From contig LGRX02034546.1 of NCBI GenBank assembly GCA_001247695.2, forward strand, positions 1 through 64,000: a stretch of 64,000 nucleotides of DNA, in the 5' to 3' direction. The position numbers and the translations under genes are program-made. Positions 10,426 to 20,800 of the stretch are shown here, one piece after another. The notes under the pieces were generated by a model. It did no database searches, had not been told where the DNA came from, and saw only the letters and a program-made list of their open reading frames with translations. The first letter of the stretch is position 1, and every line of letters begins with the position of its first letter. The stretch comes from Cymbomonas tetramitiformis. Lineage: Eukaryota > Chlorophyta > Pyramimonadophyceae > Pyramimonadales > Pyramimonadaceae.

Positions 10426-11500
10426 TTTAGACATGGTCCTGTCACTTCCTCCCCCAAGCTTCCTTGACGTCCAACACATCCTTCCTGAGCAGGTCGTGCA
10501 GTGGTCGAGCCATCTCTGAGTAGTTGGGTCCCATGGGCTCACCCACCAAGCCCTTAATATAGTAGTTCATGAGTCCGAGAATGGAGCGCACTCTAGTCTT
10601 GTCCTCGGGCTTGGGCAACTCTTGAATGGCCTTGCACTTGATGTCTTGTGCTCCGATGGTGTTGTGACCGATGCGGTAGCCCAAGAAGTCCACGGTGGCC
10701 GCCCCGAAGGTTGACTTGCCTGAGTGCAGCCGGATCCCTGCATCCCCCAAGGTGCGAAGCACGGCCTCCACATCATTGATGTGCTGCTCAGCGGTGTCTG
10801 AGTATATGCACACGTCGTCATCGTAAGCCACCGTGCAATGTTGCAGGTGGCACAGCTCGTAGTCCATGATCCTGATGAATGCGGCGGTTGCTCCAGCCGC
10901 TCCAAATGGCATGGAAGTGTAACGATAGAGCTGATTGCCCCACCAGAACGCTGTCTTGTCCCTGTCCTCTTCAGTGGTCATGGGAATCTGGTGAAAGGCT
11001 TTGGTCGCGTCCAGAGTTGTCTTGAACTTGGCCTTGGCCACGCGCTGATAGAGCTCCTCTGGTCTGTGTGGCAGCGTGTTGTCCTTCAGCGACAACCGGT
11101 CCGTGTTCCAGAGGTCGACGCAGAAGCGTGCAGAAGTCCACTGTCCAGTCGCATGGTCTTTCTTTCCTGCGACCACTACGTTGCTGGCATGTCGACAGTG
11201 CTGTGAAGCTGGCTCGATGAAGCCGTACTCCAATAGCTCTTTGCAGTGCAGGTCGATGATCTCCTGCTCTCCCGGGCTGTACTTCCTCGGTCGCTGGTAG
11301 GCCACCTTAGTCTCGTCCTTGAACGGGATGGCAAAGGTTGCATGCGCTGCCCCACCATGGTAGCCCTTGATGTCCTGCGGCCTGTTGGCGAAGCAATAAC
11401 TGCACCTTCTCACCACGTTGCGCATCTCTTCCCAGTTCTCCTTGGTGAACTCAGGGTGACCTCCAAAGGTGGCGTTGAGCTCCGTGTCCAACCACGCGGC
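10426..11500 (-). pseudogene. Gypsy copy 2: reverse transcriptase
   Basis: A minus-strand ORF from 11491 gives a Gypsy-type reverse transcriptase: [67 protein letters not shown] and the active-site segment. The catalytic box, around 10812-10826, reads Y-D-D-D where copy 1 has Y-V-D-D; valine to aspartate next to the catalytic pair would probably impair the enzyme. The C-terminal part ([20 protein letters not shown]) matches the thumb and connection. It ends at the 659-bp insertion. A one-base change makes the frame read IKGLV where copy 1 has KGLV. Confidence 0.85.
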
Positions 11501-11741
11501 CTCGTCCTTGGTGACTCTAGTGGTCCCCCCTGGCTGGCTGTAGCGTGTCTAGCACCGTCTCGCTCTGCCACCATGGCTTCCCACCCAGTGTCCCACTGGC
11601 GCGAGGACCTCTGGTCGTCCCAGGCGGTTCTGGAGGAACTCTGCAGCGGGTCAGAGCACGAACCCGTAGCAGGTACACCCTGAAACCCTCCAGGGGCCAC
11701 GGCGGCCACCCAGGCGGCAGCTGCAAGCAGCAACAAAAGTT

Positions 11742-12442
11742 TTAAAGTTCTGCTGGCTCCCGTAGCGCCGTAGGTTTGACTGGAGAGTGAAGGGTCAGTA
11801 TGCAAGTCAGCATCCTCCACCCCCCGTGCATACGGCCCAAGCCTCCTCCTGCAGAGACGTAGATTACCAGTGCCAAGACCAACGCCACGTAGGCGAAATG
11901 GGCAACCCGGTAGCAAGCGACTGTGCGCTGTAGGCGCTGAAGTCGGGCTGCAAAGCGTGGCTTCTGCATGCGGCGTGGGATGGCCGCCAGCGTGGCCGGC
12001 CCTGCAGCAGAGACCCGCTGCGCTACTGAAAGTGCGCGACCCAAACGAGCCTGAAGCGCTGTAAGCCCCCACCTGTTGCGCGCCACGTGAGCGCCCAGAA
12101 GCCCATGTCTGCAGACGTGGATGGCCAACACCAAGACGAGCCCCGGTGGAAGGATTGCCACCCCGACGCGCATGGCGAAAGCGACGAGCCCAAGCCGGAG
12201 CAAAGGTACGTGTCACAGCCCGTTCTGGGCATGGCGAAACCCAGCGACCTGCCAGGCCACAACGCACAGCAGCAGCAAGTGCCTTGCCAACACCAATAGT
12301 ACGTGAAGATGTAGGCTGTGGTGTGCCCATTGCCGGTGTGGGGCTGTACGTACAGCCCACGATGTGCGTGCCATGGCTCTGCGAGCCAGGCTGGAACGGC
12401 ACACCCAGGGTGCTGACATATCCCCAAGGTACCTTGTGACCT
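11742..12442 (-). pseudogene. Gypsy copy 2: membrane-spanning region upstream of RT
   Basis: Minus-strand frames 12419-12213 and 12203-11742 encode hydrophobic stretches (LHLHVLLVLARHLLLLCVVAW; FAYVALVLALVIYVSAGG) and a conserved basic segment (IPRRMQKPRFAARLQRLQ) that match copy 1 at 24282-25054 and 25726-25960. Copy 2 has frameshifts here. The region sits between Gag-Pro and reverse transcriptase and joins 43862-44000 once LINE1 is removed. Likely a polytopic membrane domain, function unknown. Position argues against a classical Env, which would follow integrase. Confidence 0.6.
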
Positions 12443-12455
12443 CCAGGGCTGCCCA

Positions 12456-12489
12456 AAAGAAAAAAGAAAAAGAAAAAAAGAAAAAGAGA
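12456..12489 (-). repeat. LINE1 3' tail, (TTTTTC)n-like
   Basis: On the minus strand LINE1 ends in CTCTTTTTCTTTTTTTC and similar runs, directly abutting the 13-bp target duplication. LINEs typically end in a poly(A) or simple repeat; a pyrimidine-rich tail is less common. Confidence 0.75.
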
Positions 12490-12547
12490 CACCCTTGGGC
12501 GGGGTGTGGGGCTTTGTGAGTCCCCTTGACTCTTAATTCCTTTTTCC

Positions 12548-13984
12548 TTAGTCCGGTTCCTTGTCTACTTTTTTCCTATATAGTCTGTTAAGGCTTACTG
12601 CGTATCCTGTAGCTAGGTCGTGTATTTTCCTGAGTAGGTGTAGGGCTTCCTGTTTGTCGAATCCTAAATGTTTGGTCAGTATTTTCTCTGTGTGCTCATA
12701 TATCGTTTCCGTGTTGCCGAATGCCATCACGTGTAGCGTTACCTTGTACCCATATAATTCTAGTAGCTTTACCAGCGGTGTGTATTTCGTGTACTTTGTC
12801 TTTAGTGCTTCCTCCCAACTCATTTCGTCTGTGTATGTTACTTCTACCAGGTGTATGTGACCCGCTTCTGCCATTGCTTTTTGGTGTGTGTATCCAGGCT
12901 GCTCGTTCCCTTTCTCAGTTCCTTCTAGCATTACTATATCTACGTAGTGTGGTATGGTGTCCTTTCCATGCACTGGTGCTGGTGTGTTTCGTCCGTCTAG
13001 TCTGCATTGCCCCCTTGTGAGCAGGAAGTCTTCTATTGGGCTCCCATTGTTCATTCCCTTCCCTCTTTTCCCGGCATGAGTTCTTATTACACATCCTACT
13101 TTCCTACCTTTGCTAATTGCGTTTGCTATCATTTTGGTGGTCTCATCTGACCTGCTTATTACCATGTTCTTTATTTCCCTTTCTGTGCATCCTCCTAGCA
13201 CATGGGCTGTGCGTATGAAACCTCCCGCGTTTACTTGTCTGGGCATCCCGCAGCATTTGCACTTTTGCGCCCTTCTCCCTCCTTGCTGTTTTTTGCATGG
13301 TCCTGCCGGTAGTTTGTTCGCCCGGCATCTTAGTAAGACTGTCACATCATGCTCGTTTAGGTACTCTGTTCCTTTCTTCCAGTATTCATTGGAGAGCTTG
13401 TGCATGGCTTTATCACCTCTCAGGTGCTGCATGTATTTTTCTGGCTTTTCTTGTGCTGCTGTCCGTATCTTTTCCATCGAGGCCCTTCTCCATTCCCTCG
13501 CTTGGTGTACTTCCTTTTGTGCTTTTGCCTGTTGTTGTGCCATTTCCTGGAGTGCTCTCCATTCTTCCTGTGCTTCCTCCTGTTGTTGGGCCATTTCACT
13601 GAGCTCCGCTTCAACATCCTGCTGTGTTGTCATTCCCATACTTTGTGTTTCCGGTAGCTCCATTTCCTGTGTTGCCTGCAGTGCATTATCCCGTTGGGTT
13701 TCTCGCAGCTCCTCGGTTTGCCGTAAGGTTGGTTGGTCAGGTCCAACTTGGCTTTGGGCTCTTCTTCGTTCCTGCCGTCTTCCTTGTTCGGGTGCCCCCT
13801 CCTCCTCTTGTATTGTTCTCATCTCCCCCTCCTCGTCCGTTTCCCATTCTGCTTCTCGTGTGCTCTCTTCCCCGCGCTCCCTCGTTTGTTCTACCTGTTG
13901 TGCTGTTTGTACTTGCTGCTCTTGTATCAGTGCCTCTTCCTCTTCTCGTTCCATCCGCCGGAGTTCCAATTCCTCTTCCTGCAC
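12548..13984 (-). CDS. LINE1 ORF2 C-terminus: coiled coil, zinc finger, restriction-like endonuclease
   Basis: The first ~180 residues are a Glu/Gln/Arg-rich coiled coil. A Cys-His motif follows (KCKCCGMPRQ..HVLGGCTEREIKNMV), the usual LINE C-terminal zinc finger. The last ~150 residues carry a PD-(D/E)XK-like pattern: HYVDIVML (acidic), a second acidic strand HLVEVTY, then KTKYTKYTPL with lysines, and a helical end. This matches the restriction-like endonuclease region of R2- and Dualen-type LINEs, which nicks target DNA to prime reverse transcription. Because LINE1 also has an APE domain, it has two candidate nucleases. The ORF is open for 478 codons; an in-frame break near 13985 separates it from RNase H. 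Confidence 0.7.
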   Translation of the reverse strand: MQEEELELRRMEREEEEALIQEQQVQTAQQVEQTRERGEESTREAEWETDEEGEMRTIQEEEGAPEQGRRQERRRAQSQVGPDQPTLRQTEELRETQRDNALQATQEMELPETQSMGMTTQQDVEAELSEMAQQQEEAQEEWRALQEMAQQQAKAQKEVHQAREWRRASMEKIRTAAQEKPEKYMQHLRGDKAMHKLSNEYWKKGTEYLNEHDVTVLLRCRANKLPAGPCKKQQGGRRAQKCKCCGMPRQVNAGGFIRTAHVLGGCTEREIKNMVISRSDETTKMIANAISKGRKVGCVIRTHAGKRGKGMNNGSPIEDFLLTRGQCRLDGRNTPAPVHGKDTIPHYVDIVMLEGTEKGNEQPGYTHQKAMAEAGHIHLVEVTYTDEMSWEEALKTKYTKYTPLVKLLELYGYKVTLHVMAFGNTETIYEHTEKILTKHLGFDKQEALHLLRKIHDLATGYAVSLNRLYRKKVDKEPD

Positions 13985-13990
13985 CTGTCG

Positions 13991-15343
13991 CTATTCTAGT
14001 TCGTTATTCCAGGTGTCTGCCCAGGCTTCTTCTACTTCTGTTTCAGTGGGTTCCCGGTTTCTTTGTGCGTATTCTGCCTCCATTCTCTCAATGCGTTGCC
14101 TTTTGGTTTCCCATTCCTCGGGCCCGGTTTCTAGCTTCCTTTTTAGTCTTTGTATTATGTTGGTTCCTCCCGTCATTTTTGCCTCCCTTATCTTTTTCGT
14201 TACATGGTTGAGTATTGCTTGGTGTCCTTCCAGTTGTCTCCCCGTGGCCTCACAGATTGCTAGCAGCGTTACTGTGTCTGTGTTGTCGTGGTTTAAGCCG
14301 TATTCCCCCTCTTCACAGGCCTTTTTTGCTACCTCATCCGCCATTTCGTTCCCATCTATCCCCACATGCGCTTTGACCTTGTATAGGGCCACTTTTGTTC
14401 CTTCCCTATTGAGCATTTGTATTTGCTTCATTATTTTCCACAGTATGTCCCGGTGTACATGCCTCTCCAGCGTGTGCGGTCTTTTCCTCATGTTTTGTAT
14501 TTGGTAGAGTGAGGTTAGGCTATCCGTGCATATGCTAAATTTTTCTTCTCCTGAGTTTGAGTCCAGTGTTAGTGCCATATATATGGCTGTGAGCTCCGCC
14601 ATATTGACAGTTTGGCAGCGTCCTGTCCATCTTTGCATGTGCTTCGTTGCTCGTCCCCCTCTTGGGTCCCAGACGACTCCTGCCGCCGTTACTTCCTCCA
14701 TTTCCCCGTTTTCCTTTTTGACTTTCCTCTGGCTTCCATCCGTGTAGACCATATCGTTTCTGTTGTGTCGCCTGTCAGGCTCTGTGTATCCTTTCCCGTT
14801 GTTGTCCCACTGACTCTCGGGTGTTGGTTCGGCTTCCTCTCTTTCACCCTTTTCCCACCGCAACCACTGGTCCCCGTTTACGTCTTCCTCTGTCGTGTAT
14901 GGGTCCGTAAACTGTAGTGCCCATCTTCTGAGTGCGTCCCTGTTTATTTCCTCCCTGCTCCACGTCGTGTTGGCTCTTAGTACGTCCTTAATTGTGGGCC
15001 TCGGCCCCCTGTCCCCTCCTCTATGTTCCCCTTCTCTTCTCCTGTCTTCCATCCAGCGGTCAATTATCTCCTCTGTGTGGCTATCCAGGTGCCCGCCTGG
15101 TAGTGCTTTCATGACTGGTAGTTCATGGTTCGTCCATGGCGCCGGGTCTATGACGCAGTCCTTCTCCCATTCTGTAATTGACCTAGGCTGCCTGTCCGTG
15201 TCCTTGAGCGTAAGGGGCCTATGCATGTAGCATGCCCTGCCTATTGTCCTAACTTTGCTTTGCGGGCACTTAACTCCTATGCTGCTATGGCATTTGGAAT
15301 TTCTACGGCATGGTCGGCTAGACCGTTGCTTGTTAAGGTGCAT
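13991..15343 (-). CDS. LINE1 ORF2: RNase H
   Basis: The frame contains the four RNase H acidic positions in context: MVYTDGSQRK (first Asp), NMAELTAIYMAL (Glu), FSICTDSLTSLYQ (Asp) and HVGIDGNEMADEVAKKA (His and last Asp). RNase H removes RNA from the cDNA hybrid. The N-terminal ~200 residues contain SITEWEKDCVIDPAPW and HLDSHTEEIIDRW, not assigned. Downstream residues are helical and charged. It lies after the methyltransferase-like segment and before the zinc finger/endonuclease, a position seen in large LINEs. Confidence 0.8.
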   Translation of the reverse strand: MHLNKQRSSRPCRRNSKCHSSIGVKCPQSKVRTIGRACYMHRPLTLKDTDRQPRSITEWEKDCVIDPAPWTNHELPVMKALPGGHLDSHTEEIIDRWMEDRRREGEHRGGDRGPRPTIKDVLRANTTWSREEINRDALRRWALQFTDPYTTEEDVNGDQWLRWEKGEREEAEPTPESQWDNNGKGYTEPDRRHNRNDMVYTDGSQRKVKKENGEMEEVTAAGVVWDPRGGRATKHMQRWTGRCQTVNMAELTAIYMALTLDSNSGEEKFSICTDSLTSLYQIQNMRKRPHTLERHVHRDILWKIMKQIQMLNREGTKVALYKVKAHVGIDGNEMADEVAKKACEEGEYGLNHDNTDTVTLLAICEATGRQLEGHQAILNHVTKKIREAKMTGGTNIIQRLKRKLETGPEEWETKRQRIERMEAEYAQRNREPTETEVEEAWADTWNNELE

Positions 15344-15433
15344 ATGAAGACATACGTGTTCGTGCTTGCAACCAGGTTCTGTTTGGCATCGTTAGGCATA
15401 TTTTGAGCTATCGAATGCCTTGATAGGGGGTGT

Positions 15434-16234
15434 CTACGGGGTCCAAATTGGCGTTTGTGGGGAAATCGATCGATTTAAATGCGTGCGTGAGATTACTGCA
15501 TGGGAGTTAAGAAGGGCCTCACTAAATATGTTGTGGGTTTTGAGCGCATCCGGGCAGAATTTTCTCCACCCTGCCGCGTTCGCTACTACCAGTATCCTCA
15601 TGTTCCAGTTACATTGTTTGGGTTTTTGTAGGTTTCCTTGCATCCAGTGGTCAGGTGGTAGGAAGGTGAACTGCCCTTCCTTTATTTCGAGCAGTTCATG
15701 TACCCTGTATCCCATGTGCTTGTTTAGCAATTTCCTATACGGGCTCTTGGCATATGTGGGGTATATTCCTACCCCCAGGACGGGTTCAGCCGCTTTCGTG
15801 GAGTTAATTGCCTTTTTTAGTGCCTTGTAGAGGTCCCCTGCCGTATATTCCGGGTTGAATTGGTATGACCCCAGCTTTTCCCATTGCTCTTCCCATGCCG
15901 AGCCCACAGCCCCGAATACCGAGTCCCGTGGGTATTGTGAGTAGTACGTCTTAGTGTTTTTGTGTACATTGAGTGGCGAGGCAAAGACTTCTGTCTGGAC
16001 GCCCATGGCTGTGTGTGCCGCCTCCATCATTTCCGGGGGAAAGGTCCAGTGGTTTTGGAGGTTCATTTTTCTGTGTTTCATCTCCGCTTTACTAGAGTAT
16101 CTTTTAAGCAGCTGTGCTATTTCCTCTTCAAAAGTATTGACATGTATTTTGTGTTCCAAACTTAGTTCCAGCCTTTTGGCCAGTTGTTTTTTCTGTTGGC
16201 CGCCGTGCCGCGCTGTCCCCCACCGCTTCAGCAT
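15434..16234 (-). CDS. LINE1 ORF2: PCIF1-like methyltransferase domain
   Basis: The segment reads EVFASPLNVHKNTKTYYSQ, then RDSVFGAVGSAWEEQW, SYQFNPEYTAGDLYKAL and GVGIYPTYAKSPYRKLL, and later FTFLPPDHW and ILVVANAAG. The order E(L/V)FA-x-P-x-N, FG-x-x-G-x-AW, N-P-x-(Y/F) and a following hydrophobic strand fits the PCIF1-type adenine methyltransferase fold. There the motif is NPPF; here it is NPEY, so catalysis is uncertain. LINE2 in this window has the same module with intact NPPF. The segment lies between the chromodomain and RNase H. Substrate (RNA cap, RNA or DNA) cannot be told. Confidence 0.55.
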   Translation of the reverse strand: MLKRWGTARHGGQQKKQLAKRLELSLEHKIHVNTFEEEIAQLLKRYSSKAEMKHRKMNLQNHWTFPPEMMEAAHTAMGVQTEVFASPLNVHKNTKTYYSQYPRDSVFGAVGSAWEEQWEKLGSYQFNPEYTAGDLYKALKKAINSTKAAEPVLGVGIYPTYAKSPYRKLLNKHMGYRVHELLEIKEGQFTFLPPDHWMQGNLQKPKQCNWNMRILVVANAAGWRKFCPDALKTHNIFSEALLNSHAVISRTHLNRSISPQTPIWTP

Positions 16235-16236
16235 AT

Positions 16237-16720
16237 CTATCTATCGTACAATTCTCGAACTTTCACCGTGCTCAGTGTGCCTATCAGGCCTCCCTCCGGC
16301 TCGTAGCAGTAAGTGGTGTCACCTTCCGTGCGTAGTTGTCTGTCCTTCGTGCCTGTAATGTGCCGAATGTCCTGGTCCGGGTTCGTGTCCCTTGTGCATA
16401 CTTCCAAGTGGGTTACCTGCTTCCAGTATCTCTGTTCGCCACTTGGTTGTCCCGCCAGTATTTCGTCAACGGGCTCACGTTTGGCCCTTTTGTCTCGTTT
16501 GTCACTTTCCCATTCTTCCACAAGGCTCTCCCATTCTTGGTCCGAGGAGGAATGGTGCATGAGTAGGTGCGTTCTTACTGTTTCTTCTGTGCTCCACGTG
16601 GTCTGTTCGTTTCCTTCGCCATTGGTCCACTGTATTTCGTACTGTGTTACTTTCGAGGTCACGTCAGTGTAGTTTTGTAGGTACTGTCTGCTCGCCAGTA
16701 TCCTGGTGGGCGTGTAGGTT
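16237..16720 (-). pseudogene. LINE1 ORF2: chromodomain (C-terminal part) and linker
   Basis: When Gypsy copy 1 is removed with one GGTT, the frame from 33025-34272 runs straight into this segment. The joined peptide contains RILASRQYLQNY, then TQYEIQWTN and TTWSTEETV, which is the chromodomain pattern (VERIL.., Y.VKW.G, ..TWEP..NL). Chromodomains bind methylated histone tails. After it comes an acidic linker (SSSDQEWESLVEEWESD) and a strand-rich stretch ending YEPEGGLIGTLSTVKVREL at a stop at 16237. The chromodomain is now split by 16.3 kb. That a LINE carries one is unusual; they are common in Gypsy integrases. Confidence 0.6.
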
Positions 16721-17105
16721 TGTCACAAACCACGGCTTATCGTGTACCTCAGCCGGGTGGTGACACTTGCTGTAGCAGTCTCTGTGACGAACATATGACA
16801 CGCGCTGTACGGTACGCGTGAGGAGTTATGACAGTGAAGAGATACGGAAAGATAAGCGGGTGTTACACTTGTTCAGAGATAGTGAGAATAAGTAGGGCGG
16901 CGTGGAAGGGTGAGGCAGACGCTCATTTTTGTTTTGCCTTCGTAACAGTGATTTCCGAAAATAGCCAGGACTCGCTTAGACCGCGAAAACAGCAGTGTTA
17001 TGAGATAATTTATGAGATACAGCATTCTTCTGCTTGTAAAGATATACATTTGTGGAACTTGCTCTTGTGCGATAGTGTCAGAACTGTAATTAACAGTCTT
17101 TTTCA
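16721..17105 (+). repeat. A1 terminal repeat of Gypsy copy 1
   Basis: 385 bp, identical to 32417-32801 except one base (G to C near 17084). It starts TGTCACAAACCACGG and ends TTTTTCA. It is not followed by the B segment that follows A2. Copy 2 shows the same A-only start at 57685-57281. No TGG-type primer-binding site follows; the next bases are AAACAAAATG. Confidence 0.95.
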
Positions 17106-17743
17106 AAACAAAATGTGCCATATTACAGACATGTCGTCTGTAATTCTGAGAGTGCAACAGCAGTCCTGAAGAACGAGACTTCTGAATGGTGATGCCAGGG
17201 ACGGATTTATCCGTACTGGTAAGCCTTGGAAGAGGTTGAGGGAAACAGACTGTTGTGGCACTCGAAGTTCACCAGTCTTGCAAAGTACAGCGACAGCGAT
17301 CAGAGCGGAACCCGTTGCCAATTGTCCACTATGGTTGCAGCGTTGAGAATTATATGCTGGGCTATTTCGGGGAGTGACATCCTGCTGGAGCGAAGCACCA
17401 GACGGTAAAGCCAGGGACGGATTCATCCGTACTGGTACGCCAGAAGGCGTAGAGCGAAACAGGGCTGTCAGTGTCCACCATCACGACAGCGTTCTTTGCG
17501 ACCACTTGACCCATGCTGGCATTCTTCCGAGTTACTGTACTGACCAGGCACACTGAGGGCTGAGGCAACCTTGCTGGACATCTAGAAGAACCAGTGCAAG
17601 ACAGGGTCAAGTCACAGACGAAACCATGCACACCATTTATGAACGAGATTATCCTGGCAGTGATTGCTACTTAGAGCAAAGCACGGAAAGGTGAAGCCAG
17701 GGACGGATTTATCCGTACTGGTAAGCTTGGAAGTGTGGAGTGA
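17106..17743 (+). other. Leader with repeated CCAG-hairpin motifs
   Basis: Three copies of a hairpin lie at 17195-17219, 17411-17435 and 17697-17721: CCAG, one or two bases, ACGGA, a loop (TTTA or TTCA), TCCGT, A, CTGG, then TAAGC or TACGC. Loops vary while stems are kept. Each is preceded by GGTGA or GGTAAAG. The first and third also read CTGGTAAGC, a fair 5' splice site. Four equivalents occur in copy 2. A packaging, dimerisation or translation-control element is possible; no ATG-started gene lies here. Confidence 0.7.
17122..17144 (+). repeat. 9-bp-stem hairpin just inside A1
   Basis: ATTACAGAC pairs with GTCTGTAAT around five bases. It lies 17 bases inside the A1 repeat and is conserved in copy 2 at 57241-57263, so it is probably functional; a role in reverse-transcription priming is speculation. 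Confidence 0.75.
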
Positions 17744-17854
17744 AAAGAGCCTTCACACCAGCGTCTCCTCTCCACCGGGAAGATAGCAACGGAATCCAGT
17801 ACTGACCGTCAGAAGCAGCAAAGGGCTGAGAGGCGTACCCAGAGAGCGATACGG

Positions 17855-20800
17855 GTGAGCCAGCACTTCACAGAGCTGGAAGAAGAGGAAGGGGCTGCCA
17901 GAGGTCAGCCCGAGGTCCAAGCACCAGTGCAACCTCAGGTCCAAGCCCAAGCACCAGTGCAACCTCAGGTCCAAGCCCAAGAGCCGTTGGTGATATTCGA
18001 GGAGGCAATGGAGTACACTGACTCCGCGCGCATCAACCTTGGTACGCTGCCCATCTACACGGGCACCAAGGAGGAAGACCGTCCCAAGTTTCTGAGGGAG
18101 TTCGCCGACATGTGCGAGAATTTTGTGCGGCAGCACAACGCCAACGTCAGAAGGAGGCTCAGGTCCGGGGCTGGCACGCTCACCGATGCGCAGATCAAGA
18201 CCCTGAGAGAGACACCTCCTGACTTTGAGTATCTGTGGGATATCATCCCTGCATGTCTGGCTGGCGAGAATTCGCAAACTCTCAGCTGGTGGCGTGAGAA
18301 TTATGAGAAAGGGGGGGTAGTGGCCTCCAACATGGACCGAGTCCTCAAAGACACTAGTGAACATGGCCCACTCGAGGGTACCATCCCGTGTGCTAGGCCC
18401 CCTTTTAATGAAATGAACACTGGCACCACGTGGGTGATAGCGAGGCCAGTGACGAACCAAGACGCCCAAGGGGAGGTTTCCAACGACTATCTGACTGATG
18501 GAACTTCGCTGAAAGGCTTGACGGGACATGATGGCACCCGTGACACGCAGTACTTCTACGCGCTCAGGGGTTTTATCGCTGCCCTTGACAAGAAGTTTAT
18601 GATGAATGGAACGCAAGAGAAAGTGGATCTGTTGACACAGAAGCCGCAGGAGGTGGGGCAGGATGGGCTAACATACATGAAGATGTGTCAACGCAGGGAG
18701 ATGCAGCTCAACACTGGGAAGGTGCTGAGCGACGAGGAGCTGCGCACCTTCATCGAGGACTGCGTAGAAAACCTGCGCATCAAGGTCTTCCAGACACGGG
18801 TGAAGGAGCAGCTGAGGGCACAGTTCCCGCCACCCAATCGGGTGACCTGGAAGGACCTGGAGTCCATCATCGAGGTTCAGGACAAGCTCAAGGGCGACGC
18901 GGAGTCTTGGATCCTCACCTTCCTTCAGGAGATTACCAGGTGGTGTGGCTGCCAGTACTCTACCTGGGAGGCTCGTCAACATGGCCTCGACCTCAAGGCG
19001 ATAAAGAACTCGATCAAGAAGATTGAGTCCGCTGGGGAAGGGCAGCCAGGCGAGCTAGAGAGCAGCAAGAAGGCGGAGACACCGCCTTCCAAGAAGATGA
19101 AGAAGGAGGTGAACGTTGCCGAAAGGACCAAGAAGACCTCCTACAACAAGACGCCGCCGCCAGCGGAGGGCACTCGTACGAACGACAAGCCCAAGTGCTT
19201 ACGCTGCTTTGGAGGGGGCTGGCATGAGTCCGATCCTGAGCAGTGCAGGAGCGGCTACAAACACGTCAAGATGCCTGCCGGGTTCCACGAGAGCAGACTT
19301 GGTTCCAGCAAGTGGTGGGACGCGGAGAATGCCGCTCTGCGCATGTACAACTTGAAGAACCGCTTCAAGAGCTCCGACTGGGGCATCCTGGTGACGGACT
19401 GGCAGCAGCTGTCCAACGACGAGAAAGACAAGAAGTACCGAGTCAAGCAAACACCAGAGGACAAGCAGAAGGGTGCCACTACTGGCAACCCTGAAGCGTT
19501 GAAGGCTGAGTACCAGGGCATGGTGGCTGCCAGGAAGACTGCCAGTCGTGCGGGCAGTGTGAAATCGCAGGTACTGTCCGAGGATGAGGGCTCCGACGAG
19601 GAGCCAGTCGCAGCGCGCGTCGCGGAAAGGGAGACGCACATCGCCGATGCACACGTGCACCACCGTGGCAGCGCAGGAGCAGGAGCGCCATCTGGCTCTC
19701 CAACCGACTTACTCTCAGCAATGGCCGATGAGATGGGTGAAGAGGCACTCTCGAGCGCACTCGACACCTTGGGTTTGGGGGCACTCCCCGAGACACTGTG
19801 CAAGGGTGCAGAGGCTGAGCTCACAGCAGCCCCAGCGGTAGCCCTGGGCAGCACTCAACGCATGAGGGGCTTCCCGGTGAAGACACCTGAAGAGTACGAG
19901 GCCGACGCACAGGTGCCCATGGCGCCTGCGGCGGACGAGATGCAGAGGAAGGTACAGCTCATGGCTTCCGTGATCAAGAGTCTAGGAGCGGCTTTCCGTA
20001 AGCTAGCTGCTGGACTCGTGGCAGAGGGTCGTATAACAGCTCCCAGGGGTGTGGAAACCCTGGTGGAGCTAGCTGAGACCAATCAGCTCCCCATGCCAAC
20101 AGCCTTAGCAGCAGACTGTCAGGGCATCGGCAGAGACCATGATGACGACAGCGACGAGGATGACGATTGCCCGGGCATGGAGTCGGGTGACGACAGCGAC
20201 GAGGATGACGATTGCCCAGGCATGGAGGCGGGCGACGACAGCGACGAAGAGGAGATTCCTCTGGACGAGATGCCGGAGGACACGGTGGAGCAGCCCAGGA
20301 AGGGGAGAACCACGGTGCGCGTAACTGCTGCAGCGGGCTCTGTCCAGGAGAGCTTCGGGGTGAGGGACTTCAGCGAGAGGGGCGAGCTACACGCAGGGAC
20401 CATGGTGGCCAAAGCATACGAGCTGTTGAAGAAGAAGATGTTCAGTGGCCTTACGGAAGAGCAGCTCACCGCCATGGCGCAGGTCCAGCCTGTGTGCAAG
20501 CTTCTGAACGAGTCTTTGGCACAAGGGATGGCTCTGGTGGCCTCTGGGGGTCTGCTCATGTTGTACAAAGCGCTACTTCTGGACACTGGAGCCAATTGCA
20601 ACATCATCCCCATCAGAACAGTCAACAGGCTTGGCTTGACCATCTTCGATGCGGAGACGGGGGCCAGAGTGGCCAGATGTGACGGCAGCCCTGCAGAATT
20701 CACCAAGTACTGCTACGTGGATGTGGTCCTCGCCGCGGGCACACCATACATGACTCTGCATCGGCTCCATGCCTTTGTCACATACACCAACGACACTACG

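Noticed and set aside
11410..12492. Single 360-codon minus-strand ORF over the copy 2 membrane region
   Set aside because: It starts in the LINE1 tail, and its frame does not match copy 1; the matching frames are the shorter ones at 12203-11742 and 12419-12213.
13110..14507. Long plus-strand ORF of 465 codons rich in Ser, Cys and Phe
   Set aside because: It is antisense to the LINE1 coiled-coil and RNase H segments, whose motifs are clear; its composition is what an antisense reading of Glu/Gln-rich sequence gives.
17190..17725. Hammerhead ribozymes in the leader
   Set aside because: The conserved CTGATGA and GAAA cores are absent from the hairpins.
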